64,000 nt of DNA from Actinomyces haliotis. GTDB taxonomy: Bacteria > Actinomycetota > Actinomycetes > Actinomycetales > Actinomycetaceae. Made by a program: the position numbers and the translations under genes. Position 1 is the stretch's first letter; every line of letters begins with the position of its first letter. This document shows, piece by piece, positions 46,971-54,970 of this stretch. The DNA lies in NCBI RefSeq assembly GCF_015355765.1, contig NZ_JACWNA010000001.1, positions 269,591 through 333,590 on the forward strand, written 5' to 3'. Under the pieces are notes generated by a model that was not told the origin of the DNA, did no database searches, and saw only the letters and a program-made list of their open reading frames with translations.

Positions 46971-47951
46971 TCAGGCGGCGCGCACGCGCGGGTCGAGGCG
47001 GACGTAGACGATGTCGACCAGGAAGTTCGCCGTGAGAACGGCTGCCGTGATCGTGAAGAAGATGCCCTGCATGAGGGGGTAGTCGAGCGAGTTGACCGCG
47101 TTGAGCAACTGGTAGCCGACGCCGGGATAGGCGAAGACGACCTCGGTGAGCATTGAGCCGCCGACGATGAATCCCAGGGACATCCCGAAACTCGTCACGG
47201 AGGGGAGCATCGCGTTACGAGCTGCATACCGGAGCATGATGCGGCTGCGCTTGAGGCCCTTGGCCTCCGCCATGAGGATGTAGTCCTCGGAGTTCGTTGA
47301 GATCATCGTGTTGCGCATGTTGAGCGTCCACCCTCCCAGGGAGACAAGGATGATCGTGAGCGCGGGCAGGACGAGGTGGTAGGCGATGTCGCCGAGGAAG
47401 GTGGGACTGCCCCAGTCAGCCACGATGCCTGCAGTGAAGGCATGGCGCAGCGGGAACCAGCCCAGCCCCGCCCCGAACACGTACAGCGCCGCCATGGCGA
47501 GCCAGAAGTACGGGAAGGAGCCGAGGAAAACGAGCAGGGGAGGCATGACCGAGTCGAACAGACCGCCACGGTGCCACGCGGCGACGATGCCGATGAGGTT
47601 GCCGAGAAGAACTGCGATGATGAGAGCGACCGAGCCGAGCAGGATCGTCCACCCGATCTGGCCACCGATCACCTCGCTCACCGGCGTGGGGAACCTCGAG
47701 ATCGAGACCCCCATGTTCCCGGTCAGCATGTCCTCGATGTAGGAGACGTACTGCTGCCACATGGGCCGGTTGTCGAGACCGAAGAGTTGCTTGAGCTGAA
47801 GGGCCTGTTCCTCGGTGAGCTGCGCCCCTCCCTTGGCGAACATGCGCGACACAGGGTCGCCCGGCATGAGCCTGGGGAGGAGAAAATTCAGGGTGATCGA
47901 GGCCCAAAACGCCAGGAGGTAGTAGCCCAGGCGATTGAGGATGTAACTCAT
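46971..47951 (-). CDS. ABC transporter permease, DppB/OppB type
   Basis: This is the DppB-type permease, 326 residues with six helices. The N-terminal signature ITLNFLLPRLMPGDPV, the ATPase-contact segment EAKGLKRSRIMLRYAARNAMLPS and the ending VYVRLDPRVRA are all standard. It lies 99 bases after the binding protein gene, with a hairpin in the gap that would lower its expression relative to that protein. Confidence 0.93.
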   Translation of the reverse strand: MSYILNRLGYYLLAFWASITLNFLLPRLMPGDPVSRMFAKGGAQLTEEQALQLKQLFGLDNRPMWQQYVSYIEDMLTGNMGVSISRFPTPVSEVIGGQIGWTILLGSVALIIAVLLGNLIGIVAAWHRGGLFDSVMPPLLVFLGSFPYFWLAMAALYVFGAGLGWFPLRHAFTAGIVADWGSPTFLGDIAYHLVLPALTIILVSLGGWTLNMRNTMISTNSEDYILMAEAKGLKRSRIMLRYAARNAMLPSVTSFGMSLGFIVGGSMLTEVVFAYPGVGYQLLNAVNSLDYPLMQGIFFTITAAVLTANFLVDIVYVRLDPRVRAA

Positions 47952-48011
47952 TCCTCGTTCCTTCCGGATAGGGATGGGGAGCGCTCATTCCGGTCGTCCC
48001 CGGGTCGGGGC

Positions 48012-48035
48012 GCGGGGCCGGGCAAACGGCCCCGC
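48012..48035 (-). terminator. Intercistronic hairpin after the binding-protein gene
   Basis: A 9-bp G/C stem with a 6-base loop (GGCAAA) begins 15 bases after the stop of the binding protein. It probably attenuates or stabilises mRNA so that more binding protein than permease is made. Confidence 0.6.
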
Positions 48036-48050
48036 ACCCAGGTGTCTCGA

Positions 48051-49742
48051 TCAGGCGGTCGGCTTGAGCGTGGTGAGCACGAGCACCGTCGTCGTCGCCT
48101 TGACGTTGAGCGAGGCGTAGCCGTTCTTCTCCGTGGGCCACCCGGTGAAGTTGACGTCCGTGTAGGCACCCCACATCGGGCCAGGGAAGAGCGGGCACAC
48201 GGGCCAGACCTCGAGGTACCGCTGCTGGATCTTCTTGCAGATCTCCTTCTGCTCGTCCTCGTCGAACGTCGCAGCGAAATCGGCGAGCAGACTGGTGGCC
48301 TCCTCGTCACCGCATCGGTGGTAGTTCTCGAAGGTCTGCTCGCCGACTGCCTTGAGCTTCTCCTTGGAGAGCGCCGACTGGTAGTAGGTGTACGGCGTCG
48401 CTCCGGTGGAGGACCAGCAGATCGCAGAGTCGAAGGTGCCGTCCTCGAGGCTCGCGGAAACTTCGGACCAGTCCGGGGAGTCAACGGTGGCGGTGACGCC
48501 GACGTCCTTGAGGTTCTGGACGATGATCTGGGCGACGCTGAGCCAGTCAGAGGAAGTCGAGCCGACGCTGATCTTGAACGAGAGCGCCGATCCGTCGGGC
48601 ATGGTCCGCACGCCGTCGGAGCCCTTCTTGTAGCCAGCGGCGTCGAGGGCATCCTCAGCCGCGGCCTTGTCGTAGGTGCAGAGCTTCGACGCTACGACGT
48701 CGGAGTCCTTCCAGTCCTTGAAACCGTCACCGAGGCCAGTCGGGTCGACAGGGGATGCGTATCCAGACATGCCGGTCTTGCACACGGTCTCGCGGTCCAC
48801 AGCCTGGCTCACGGCCTTGCGGAAGGCTGGGTCGTCGAATGGCGCCTTGGTGTTGTTGAGCTCCCAGTGGATGGTGGAGTCAATGCCGGGGAACCAGTAG
48901 TGGCGGTGGTCGGGGTCCTTGTCGACGTAGGCGGTCTGGATGTCCGCCATGTACTGGGGGGCCCAGTCGACGTCGCCGTTGACGGCGGCGAGGTTGGCAC
49001 CGTCGTTCCCGGCGAAGGCGAGCATGCGGATGCCGGGGATCTTGACCTTGTCGCGCTGCCAGTACTTCTCGTTAGGCAGGAGGTCAAACGACTGGGACTG
49101 GAAGTTCGAGATCTCGGTGAACGGTCCGGTGCCGACCGGGGTCTCGTTGGTGTCTTTCGACGGATCTGAGATCTTGGACCACACGTGATCCGGGGTGACG
49201 AGCTGCTGGCCGAGTTCGTACAGCGCGACTGAGTAGGCACGGTTGAACGTGAAGCTCACCGTCTGGTCGTCGTCGGCGGTCACCGAGTCGAGGTAGTCGT
49301 ACCCACCGAGGGTCTTCTTCTGGACCGCGAAGGTGGTGACGACATCCTGGGCTGTGAGGGGCTTAGCGTCGGACCAGGTCACGTCCTTGCGGAGGTGGAA
49401 CTTCATCGACTTGCCGTCGTCAGCGGTGTCCCAGGACTCGGCCAGCCACGGCACCGTCTTGCCCTGGACGGGATTGAAGATGAGCATCGGCTCGTAGATC
49501 GCCTGTCCCGTCATCGGGGCGGCATTCGGCGAGAACGGGTTGAAGTTGCGGGTGAAGGTGCCCATGTCCTCACGGGGGATCGTGAGGAGGTGGCCGGAGC
49601 CGGCACTCGAGCTCGCGCTAGAGCCGTCGGGCGAGCTGGTGGAGCAGCCCGCGAGAGCGAGGAGCGCGGCCACTGAGGTGACTGCGCCGCCCGTGAGCGC
49701 CTGACGGCGAGAGATTCCGGTGGGCAGGAGGGACGAACGCAT
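48051..49742 (-). CDS. Family 5 extracellular solute-binding lipoprotein
   Basis: This is the substrate-binding protein of the island transporter, 563 residues, SBP family 5 (DppA/OppA fold). A twin-arginine-like start (SRRQALTGG) leads to a lipobox LALAGC with the lipidated Cys33, then a Ser/Gly linker. The mature part has GKTVPWLAESWDTADDG and KDVTWSDAKPLTAQDVV in split form, typical of the family. AAAGGAA precedes the ATG. Family 5 proteins usually bind peptides but some bind oligosaccharides; the adjacent GH32 gene favours a sugar here. Confidence 0.92.
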   Translation of the reverse strand: MRSSLLPTGISRRQALTGGAVTSVAALLALAGCSTSSPDGSSASSSAGSGHLLTIPREDMGTFTRNFNPFSPNAAPMTGQAIYEPMLIFNPVQGKTVPWLAESWDTADDGKSMKFHLRKDVTWSDAKPLTAQDVVTTFAVQKKTLGGYDYLDSVTADDDQTVSFTFNRAYSVALYELGQQLVTPDHVWSKISDPSKDTNETPVGTGPFTEISNFQSQSFDLLPNEKYWQRDKVKIPGIRMLAFAGNDGANLAAVNGDVDWAPQYMADIQTAYVDKDPDHRHYWFPGIDSTIHWELNNTKAPFDDPAFRKAVSQAVDRETVCKTGMSGYASPVDPTGLGDGFKDWKDSDVVASKLCTYDKAAAEDALDAAGYKKGSDGVRTMPDGSALSFKISVGSTSSDWLSVAQIIVQNLKDVGVTATVDSPDWSEVSASLEDGTFDSAICWSSTGATPYTYYQSALSKEKLKAVGEQTFENYHRCGDEEATSLLADFAATFDEDEQKEICKKIQQRYLEVWPVCPLFPGPMWGAYTDVNFTGWPTEKNGYASLNVKATTTVLVLTTLKPTA

Positions 49743-49817
49743 GATGGGTTCCTTTCGACGTTGAAGGTGAGCGTTGCGTTGCTTGGGACACGGTTTGGAA
49801 CGGTCGGTGGACCGGGT

Positions 49818-49833
49818 ACGACGACGTCGTCGT
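49818..49833. promoter_or_regulatory. 16-bp palindrome between lacI gene and binding-protein gene
   Basis: A perfect uninterrupted palindrome ACGACGACGTCGTCGT lies two bases beyond the lacI stop. It differs from the AACGCGCGTT operators; role unknown. Confidence 0.3.
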
Positions 49834-49835
49834 GA

Positions 49836-50864
49836 TCAGGCCGAGTGGCGTCGGACGAGCGGGCAGGGCAGCACCTGGACTGCCTCGACCTCCTTTCCCT
49901 GTGAGAGCGCGCCAATGGTGGCAATAGCCGCCTGCCCCATCTCCGCGAAGGGAAGAGCGACGGTACTGAGGTCGGGCCGGAGGCCAGTCGCGATGAGCTC
50001 CTGGTTGTCGATGCCGACCACGACGACGTCCTCGCCGACCCGGAGCCCCCGCTCCTTGATCGCGTCGTAAGCGCCCATCGCCATTCTGTCGTTGGCGCAG
50101 AAGAGCGCAGTTGGAGGCGCATCGAGGTCGAGCAGGGTACTGGCGGCTCGGTAACCGCCATCCGCGGTCGCACCACCGATCTCAATCAGGACAGGGTCGA
50201 CAGGGAGTCCGGCCGACTCGAGGGCAGTCTCGTAGCCAGCACGACGTCCGACTGATGCAGGGATCGCGGGATCGAGCTCAATGAGACCGACTCTCGTACG
50301 CCCCGACTCGAGCAGGACCGTAGTCGCCAGTCGCCCCGCCTGTTCCTCATCGGGAAGGATGGTGGGCAGGGCACGCGCGCGACGGGTGACGCCGTCGGGT
50401 TCGAAGCAGTGGACGAGGACCGTAGGCACCTCATCGGCCTCCGCAGGGAGGCGGACGGCACGGTGGGAACCCGTGGCATAGATGATGCCTTCAACGCGGT
50501 GCTCGAGCATGGTCGCGAAGGCACGGTGGTCATGGTCCGCGTCACCCGTCGAGGCGACGATGAAGAGCGTGCTACCGGCCTCGTGCGCTGCGTACTGAGC
50601 ACCGACCACCGTCTCCGCAGCGAAGGGGCCTGTGACGATCTCTGTGACCATCCCGATGATCCCCGTGCGCCGTGAGGCGAGAGCCCGAGCCGAAGCATTT
50701 GGGCGGTACCCAATGCGGCGGGCGGCGTCCCGTACCTTCTGCCGTGTCTCCTCGGGGATGGCTGCACCCTGGCGGTCATTGAGGACGAACGAGACGGTGG
50801 TACGCGAGACGTCAGCGGCGCGAGCCACGTCAGCCATGGTTACCTTGACCGGCTGTTCACCCAT
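49836..50864 (-). CDS. LacI family transcriptional regulator
   Basis: This is a LacI/GalR repressor of 342 residues. The helix-turn-helix VTMADVARAADVSRTTVSFVLN in split form occupies about 8-30, a hinge follows with NASARALASRR, and the rest is a periplasmic-binding-protein-like sensor (DRMAMGAYDAIKERG). A strong GAGGAGG precedes the ATG. It is the first gene of the operon and two palindromes in its leader are probably its operators, implying autoregulation. The ligand is likely the imported sugar or a product of the GH32 enzyme. Confidence 0.94.
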   Translation of the reverse strand: MGEQPVKVTMADVARAADVSRTTVSFVLNDRQGAAIPEETRQKVRDAARRIGYRPNASARALASRRTGIIGMVTEIVTGPFAAETVVGAQYAAHEAGSTLFIVASTGDADHDHRAFATMLEHRVEGIIYATGSHRAVRLPAEADEVPTVLVHCFEPDGVTRRARALPTILPDEEQAGRLATTVLLESGRTRVGLIELDPAIPASVGRRAGYETALESAGLPVDPVLIEIGGATADGGYRAASTLLDLDAPPTALFCANDRMAMGAYDAIKERGLRVGEDVVVVGIDNQELIATGLRPDLSTVALPFAEMGQAAIATIGALSQGKEVEAVQVLPCPLVRRHSA

Positions 50865-50906
50865 CGGTCCTCCTCGACCATTGAAACCGCTGTGTTCCAG
50901 CTCTCG

Positions 50907-50931
50907 AAACGCGCGTTACTAACGCGCGTTA
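50907..50931. promoter_or_regulatory. Tandem LacI-type operators
   Basis: Two palindromes with core AACGCGCGTT lie at 50907-50918 and 50920-50931, centres 13 bp apart. The second is symmetrical over 12 bp (TAACGCGCGTTA). They sit just downstream of the predicted start site, where a bound repressor would block transcription. Confidence 0.75.
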
Positions 50932-50945
50932 CCTTCGGCGGTCAC

Positions 50946-50976
50946 TATTTAGCACCTCAGATGCGACATCTGTCAA
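50946..50976 (-). promoter_or_regulatory. Promoter of the lacI-transporter-GH32 operon
   Basis: On the reverse strand TTGACA (50971-50976) is 19 bases from TAAATA (50946-50951), or 18 from CTAAAT, with TG before the -10. It is the closest to consensus of any promoter in the window. Confidence 0.75.
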
Positions 50977-51059
50977 GTCTGCAGCCTCGCGTGATCAGGA
51001 CCGGCAGCCCCGGCCCGCCACAGCAACCGTCTTCTTCATCCTCCGGTTCCATGCGCGGA

Positions 51060-51118
51060 TCAGCCCGTCTGGCGTGAAACAGCCCCACGAAGGGGACGTC
51101 TCACGCCAAACGGGCTGA
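51060..51118. terminator. Degenerate copy of the dapD hairpin, after gltA
   Basis: Outer arms 51060-51068 with 51110-51118 (9 bp), then 51071-51077 with 51101-51107 (7 bp), then a CCCC/GGGG tip. The sequence is clearly related to the element at 42301. It begins 30 bases after the gltA stop, so it may end gltA. Confidence 0.75.
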
Positions 51119-51147
51119 CTGGCGTCTAGGTCGTGTGACGAGCTCCG

Positions 51148-52554
51148 TCAGACGCGGGTCACCTGGTCCAGGCTCGGGACACCGGTGCGCGTGCTCGGGT
51201 AGCTCTGCACCTTCTTCTCACGGCGGTGCATGGCGACGTAGTGCCGCTCCGTCTCGCCCGTGTACACCTGGCGCGGGCGACCGATGCGCTTGGTGGGGTC
51301 GGTGATCATCTCGCGGTACTGGGCGATCCAGCCGGGCAGGCGGCCGATCGCGAAGAGCGGGGTGAACATCTTGGTCGGGAAGCCCATGGCCTGGTAGATG
51401 AGGCCGGTGTAGAAGTCGACGTTCGGGTAGAGCTTGCGGGAGACGAAGTAGTCGTCGTGGAGGGCGACCTCCTCGAGCTCCATCGCGATCTCGAGCTTGC
51501 GGTCGCCGTCGTCGGAGCCGAGGCGGGTGAGGACGTCGTGCGCGGTCCCCTTCACGAGGGCGGCGCGCGGGTCGTAGTTCTTGTAGACGCGGTGGCCGAA
51601 GCCCATGAGCTTGACCCCGTCCTCCTTGTCCTTGACCTTGCGGACGAACTCCTCGGTGCTCATGCCCTCGGTCTGGATGCGGTCGAGCATGCGCAGGACG
51701 GCCTCGTTGGCGCCGCCGTGGAGGGGGCCGGACAGGGCGCCGACGCCGGCGGCTACGGAGGCGTACATGTTGGCGTCCGAGGAGCCGACGAGGCGGACGG
51801 TGGAGGTGGAGCAGTTCTGCTCGTGGTCCGCGTGGAGGATGAAGAGCATGTCCAGAGCCTTCACGACCGCGGGGTCGATCTCGTAGGACTGGTAGGGCAT
51901 GCCGAAGGTCATGTGGAGGAAGTCGTCGACGTAGCCGCGCTTCGGGTCCGGGTAGAGCAGGGGCAGGCCGACGGCGCGGCGGGCGATGTAGGAGACCATC
52001 GTCGGCATCTTGCTGAGGAGGAGGACGGTGGCGAGCTCGCGCTCGTAGGGGTCGTGCGGGTCGAGGGTCTCCTCGTAGTAGGTGGCCAGGCCCGAGATCC
52101 CCGCCTGGAGGATGGCCATGGGGTGCCCGGATGACGGGAAGGAGGTGAAGAAGGAGCGGAAGTCCTCGTGGAGGAGGCGGTGCCGGGCGATGCGGCGCTC
52201 GAAGCGCTCGAAGGTGTCCTGGTCCGGCAGCTCACCGTTGATGAGGAGGTAGGCGACCTCGAGGAACGAGGAGGACTTGGCGAGCTCGGCGATCGGGTAT
52301 CCGCGGTAGCGAAGGATTCCGGCGCCGCCGTCGATGTAGGTGATGTCCGAGGTGCACGAGGCGGTGTTGGTGAAGCCCGGGTCGAGGGTGACGAGCCCGG
52401 TGGTGCCCAGCAGCTTGCCGATGCCGAGGCCGTCGGAGCCCTCCGAGGCGGTGGAGCGGGGGAGCTCGAGCGTGGTGCCCTCGACGATGAGGGTCGCGGG
52501 GCCGCCCTGCTCGGGGGCCTGGGGCTCGGTGGACGAGTCGCTCGCGTTGGTCAT
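51148..52554 (-). CDS. gltA: Citrate synthase
   Basis: This hexameric-type citrate synthase condenses oxaloacetate with acetyl-CoA. It has 468 residues. The catalytic histidines are in ALSGPLHGGANEAV and MGFGHRVYKNYDPRA, and the aspartate in the C-terminal IYQAMGFPTKMFTPLFAIGR region, written here in split form. The N-terminal domain of about 70 residues is typical of type II enzymes, which are often NADH-sensitive. AAGGAGG precedes the ATG. It would have been convergent with dapD but for the intervening island. Confidence 0.96.
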   Translation of the reverse strand: MTNASDSSTEPQAPEQGGPATLIVEGTTLELPRSTASEGSDGLGIGKLLGTTGLVTLDPGFTNTASCTSDITYIDGGAGILRYRGYPIAELAKSSSFLEVAYLLINGELPDQDTFERFERRIARHRLLHEDFRSFFTSFPSSGHPMAILQAGISGLATYYEETLDPHDPYERELATVLLLSKMPTMVSYIARRAVGLPLLYPDPKRGYVDDFLHMTFGMPYQSYEIDPAVVKALDMLFILHADHEQNCSTSTVRLVGSSDANMYASVAAGVGALSGPLHGGANEAVLRMLDRIQTEGMSTEEFVRKVKDKEDGVKLMGFGHRVYKNYDPRAALVKGTAHDVLTRLGSDDGDRKLEIAMELEEVALHDDYFVSRKLYPNVDFYTGLIYQAMGFPTKMFTPLFAIGRLPGWIAQYREMITDPTKRIGRPRQVYTGETERHYVAMHRREKKVQSYPSTRTGVPSLDQVTRV

Positions 52555-52697
52555 GGTGCCTCCTTGCGGCTGACGACGGAGGACGCGGCGGCCCCGTCGC
52601 GACGCTCATGACTGCCGTGACCGGGGCCTAGGTCCTGTTCCGTGGACCACTCTAGTAGGTGCTGGGCCACACCGGGGCCGCGTCAGGCGAGGAGCGT

Positions 52698-52713
52698 CCG
52701 GCGGCTGCGCCGG
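52698..52713 (-). terminator. Short hairpin after the small GNAT gene
   Basis: A 6-bp G/C stem with a GCTG loop begins 15 bases after the stop of the acetyltransferase gene. Weak but well placed. Confidence 0.35.
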
Positions 52714-52727
52714 GCGCCCCGGCCGTC

Positions 52728-53036
52728 TCACTCAGTGACGACGAGGTCCTGGTACTCCGCGTGGCGCTCGATGTAGGAGGCGACGAAGGAGCAGGTGGGG
52801 ACGACGCGGCCGCCGACCCCGCGGACGGAGTCGAGGGCGCTCGCGACGAGCGTCGAGCCGACGCCCTGACCCTCGAACCGCGGGTCGACCTCGGTGTGAG
52901 GCATGGTGACGACGTCACCGTCGACCTGGTACTCGAGGAAGCCGGCGAGCTCGCCGTCGACCCGAGCCTCGTAGCGGTTGGCGTCCTTGGCGTCGGTGAC
53001 CTCGACTGCGGGGTTCTCGTTGGCTGCGTTGGTCAT
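52728..53036 (-). CDS. Short GNAT-family acetyltransferase
   Basis: This 102-residue protein matches the small GNAT group (YjdJ/Gtn-like, NATD1 type). RYEARVDGELAGFLEYQ opens the sheet, VDPRFEGQGVGSTLV is the acetyl-CoA loop, and CSFVASYIERHAEYQDLV the ending. Substrate unknown. AGGAAGGA precedes the ATG. It lies 74 bases after dapC on the same strand. Confidence 0.88.
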   Translation of the reverse strand: MTNAANENPAVEVTDAKDANRYEARVDGELAGFLEYQVDGDVVTMPHTEVDPRFEGQGVGSTLVASALDSVRGVGGRVVPTCSFVASYIERHAEYQDLVVTE

Positions 53037-53110
53037 GGTGCGTCCTTCCTCGGGTGGGGCGTCGTCCCGGTCACGGGACGACGAGTGCCTTCCGAGGGTA
53101 TCGCCGCAGG

Positions 53111-54331
53111 TCAGGCCCGGAACAGGTCGGTGGTGCGCAGCCGCTGGCAGGCGGCGGCGACGCGCTCGTCGGAGTCGGTGAGGCTGACGCGGACGCGACC
53201 GGCGCCGGCCTCGCCGTAGAAGTCGCCCGGGGCGACGACGATCCCGAGCTCGGCGAAGGCCCCGACGAGGTCGAAGGCACTCATCGCCTCGGGCCCCGAG
53301 AGCCAGAGGTACAGGCCAGCGACGGAGGCGGGGTCGTTGACGAGGCCGGCGGCGGCGGTCGCGGCGAGGAGCTGCTCACGGCGCGCCCGGTAGCGCTCCC
53401 TCTGGGCGGCGACGTGGGCCTCGTCGGCGAGCGCGGCCACCATGGCCGCCTGGACGGGGGCGGGCACGAGGAGGCCGGAGTGCTTGCGGACCTCGGTGAC
53501 GGCGGCGACGAGCTCGGGGTCGCCGGCGAGCAGGGCGGCACGGTAGCCGGCGAGGTTGGACTGCTTGGACAGGGAGTAGAGGGCCAGGAGGCCGGAGCGG
53601 TCGGGCTCGCCGTCGGGGCCGGTACCGGTGACGCGGGCGTCGAGGAGGCTCGGGACGCCGTCGGCGGCCGCTCCCTCCCAGCCGAGCTCGGCGTAGCACT
53701 CATCGGAGATGACGACGGCGCCGCGCCGCCGCGCCCAGGCGACGACGCGGGCGAGCTGGGCGACGGTGAGGACGTGCCCGTCGGGGTTGCCCGGGCTGTT
53801 GAGCCAGACGATGGCGACCTCGCCGTCGGGCAGCTCCCAGGTGTCCGGGTCGGCGTCGGCGTCGACGGGCACGGGGGTGGCGCCGGCGATCCGGGCGCCG
53901 ACGTCGTAGGTGGGGTAGGCGGCGCGCGGGTGGAGGACGAGGTCCCCGGCGCGGGCGCCGAGCTGGAGGGGCAGGAGGGCGACGGACTCCTTGGAGCCGA
54001 TCGTCGGGATGACGCAGGCGTCGGTGAGGCCGGTGACGCCGCGTCGGCGGGCGAACCACTCGATGATGGCGGCGCGCGCGGCGGGGGTGCCGACGGTGGC
54101 CGGGTAGCCGGGGGCGTTGGAGGCGGCGGCGAGGGCCTCGCGGGCGAGGTCGGGGGTGTCGTCGACAGGGGTTCCGACGGCGAGGTCGACGACGCCGCCC
54201 GGGTGCTCGGCGGCACGGGCCCGGTAGGGGGCGAGGGAGTCCCAGGGGAAGTCCGGCAGGGCGAGGGGGCGCGGCAGGGAGCGCCGGGCGGACGAGGCGG
54301 CGGGGGACGTCGAAGGGGTCGCAGAGGTCAC
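53111..54331 (-). CDS. dapC: Succinyldiaminopimelate transaminase DapC
   Basis: This is a class I/II PLP aminotransferase of 406 residues, and the sequence and the fdxA neighbour match actinobacterial DapC, which makes N-succinyl-LL-diaminopimelate. Asn182 in NSPGNPDG, Asp210 in ISDECYAELGWEG and the Schiff-base Lys256 in YSLSKQSNLAGYR are visible. It starts with GTG and has no ribosome binding site, only CACAAT seven bases upstream, so it is probably leaderless. It lies 91 bases after fdxA, separated by a strong hairpin. Another aminotransferase specificity cannot be excluded. Confidence 0.9.
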   Translation of the reverse strand: MTSATPSTSPAASSARRSLPRPLALPDFPWDSLAPYRARAAEHPGGVVDLAVGTPVDDTPDLAREALAAASNAPGYPATVGTPAARAAIIEWFARRRGVTGLTDACVIPTIGSKESVALLPLQLGARAGDLVLHPRAAYPTYDVGARIAGATPVPVDADADPDTWELPDGEVAIVWLNSPGNPDGHVLTVAQLARVVAWARRRGAVVISDECYAELGWEGAAADGVPSLLDARVTGTGPDGEPDRSGLLALYSLSKQSNLAGYRAALLAGDPELVAAVTEVRKHSGLLVPAPVQAAMVAALADEAHVAAQRERYRARREQLLAATAAAGLVNDPASVAGLYLWLSGPEAMSAFDLVGAFAELGIVVAPGDFYGEAGAGRVRVSLTDSDERVAAACQRLRTTDLFRA

Positions 54332-54338
54332 GGAACTG

Positions 54339-54344
54339 ATTGTG
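54339..54344 (-). promoter_or_regulatory. Leaderless -10 box of dapC
   Basis: The reverse strand reads CACAAT, seven bases, then the GTG start of dapC. Confidence 0.45.
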
Positions 54345-54357
54345 CCCCGGGACGCGG

Positions 54358-54403
54358 CGACGGCGCCGAGCCGTCCAGCAGGCGCTGGGGCTCGGCGCCG
54401 TCG
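54358..54403 (-). terminator. Terminator after fdxA
   Basis: A perfect 15-bp stem (54358-54372 with 54389-54403) with a 16-base loop starts 20 bases after the fdxA stop. Confidence 0.75.
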
Positions 54404-54422
54404 GGCGTCGGGAGGACGGGGC

Positions 54423-54776
54423 TCAGTCGAGCCCGTTCTCCTGGCGGTACTCGAGGTTCTGCGGGGGCAGGGCCGCGATCATCGGGTCGTCGTAGGGCAG
54501 GACGCCGGTCTTCTGGGCGCCGCCGGGCGCGCCCAGGCCCTTGAGCTCGAAGAAGTCGATGTTGGCGCGGGAGTAGTCCTCCCACTCCTCGGGGACGTCG
54601 TCCTCGTAGAAGATGGCCTCCGTGGGGCAGACGGGCTCGCAGGCGCCGCAGTCGACGCACTCGTCGGCGTTGATGTAGAGGCTTCGCTCGCCCTCGTAGA
54701 TGCAGTCGACGGGACACTCGTCGACGCAGGCACGGTCCTTGACGTCGACGCAGGGCTGGGCGATCACGTAGGTCAT
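54423..54776 (-). CDS. fdxA: 7Fe ferredoxin FdxA
   Basis: This small electron carrier has 117 residues and resembles mycobacterial FdxA, which holds one 3Fe-4S and one 4Fe-4S cluster. The first site uses Cys9, Cys17, Cys21 and Cys25 in altered spacing; the second is CVDCGACEPVCP at 40-51. AGAGGA lies upstream of the ATG. It is a likely partner of the FprA-like reductase at 3519. The fdxA-dapC pair is conserved in actinobacteria. Confidence 0.95.
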   Translation of the reverse strand: MTYVIAQPCVDVKDRACVDECPVDCIYEGERSLYINADECVDCGACEPVCPTEAIFYEDDVPEEWEDYSRANIDFFELKGLGAPGGAQKTGVLPYDDPMIAALPPQNLEYRQENGLD

Positions 54777-54832
54777 GAGCGACGATCCTCTCGCGGTGGG
54801 CAGCGCCGCTGGTCGCGGCAGACGCTGCCCCC

Positions 54833-54838
54833 AGTATC
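54833..54838 (-). promoter_or_regulatory. Candidate -10 box of fdxA
   Basis: The reverse strand reads GATACT, about 57 bases before the fdxA ATG. No clear -35 is present. Confidence 0.3.
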
Positions 54839-54970
54839 GTCCCGGCCCCCGCAGGGCCCAAGCCACGGCGGGAGTGCTCGTCACCACGCCGTTTCGCACG
54901 GCGCGCTCCGGCCCTATTTCGGGAAGGGGCGCTGCGCGGATCCTGGCGTGCGCGCAGGGGCCGACCGCGC

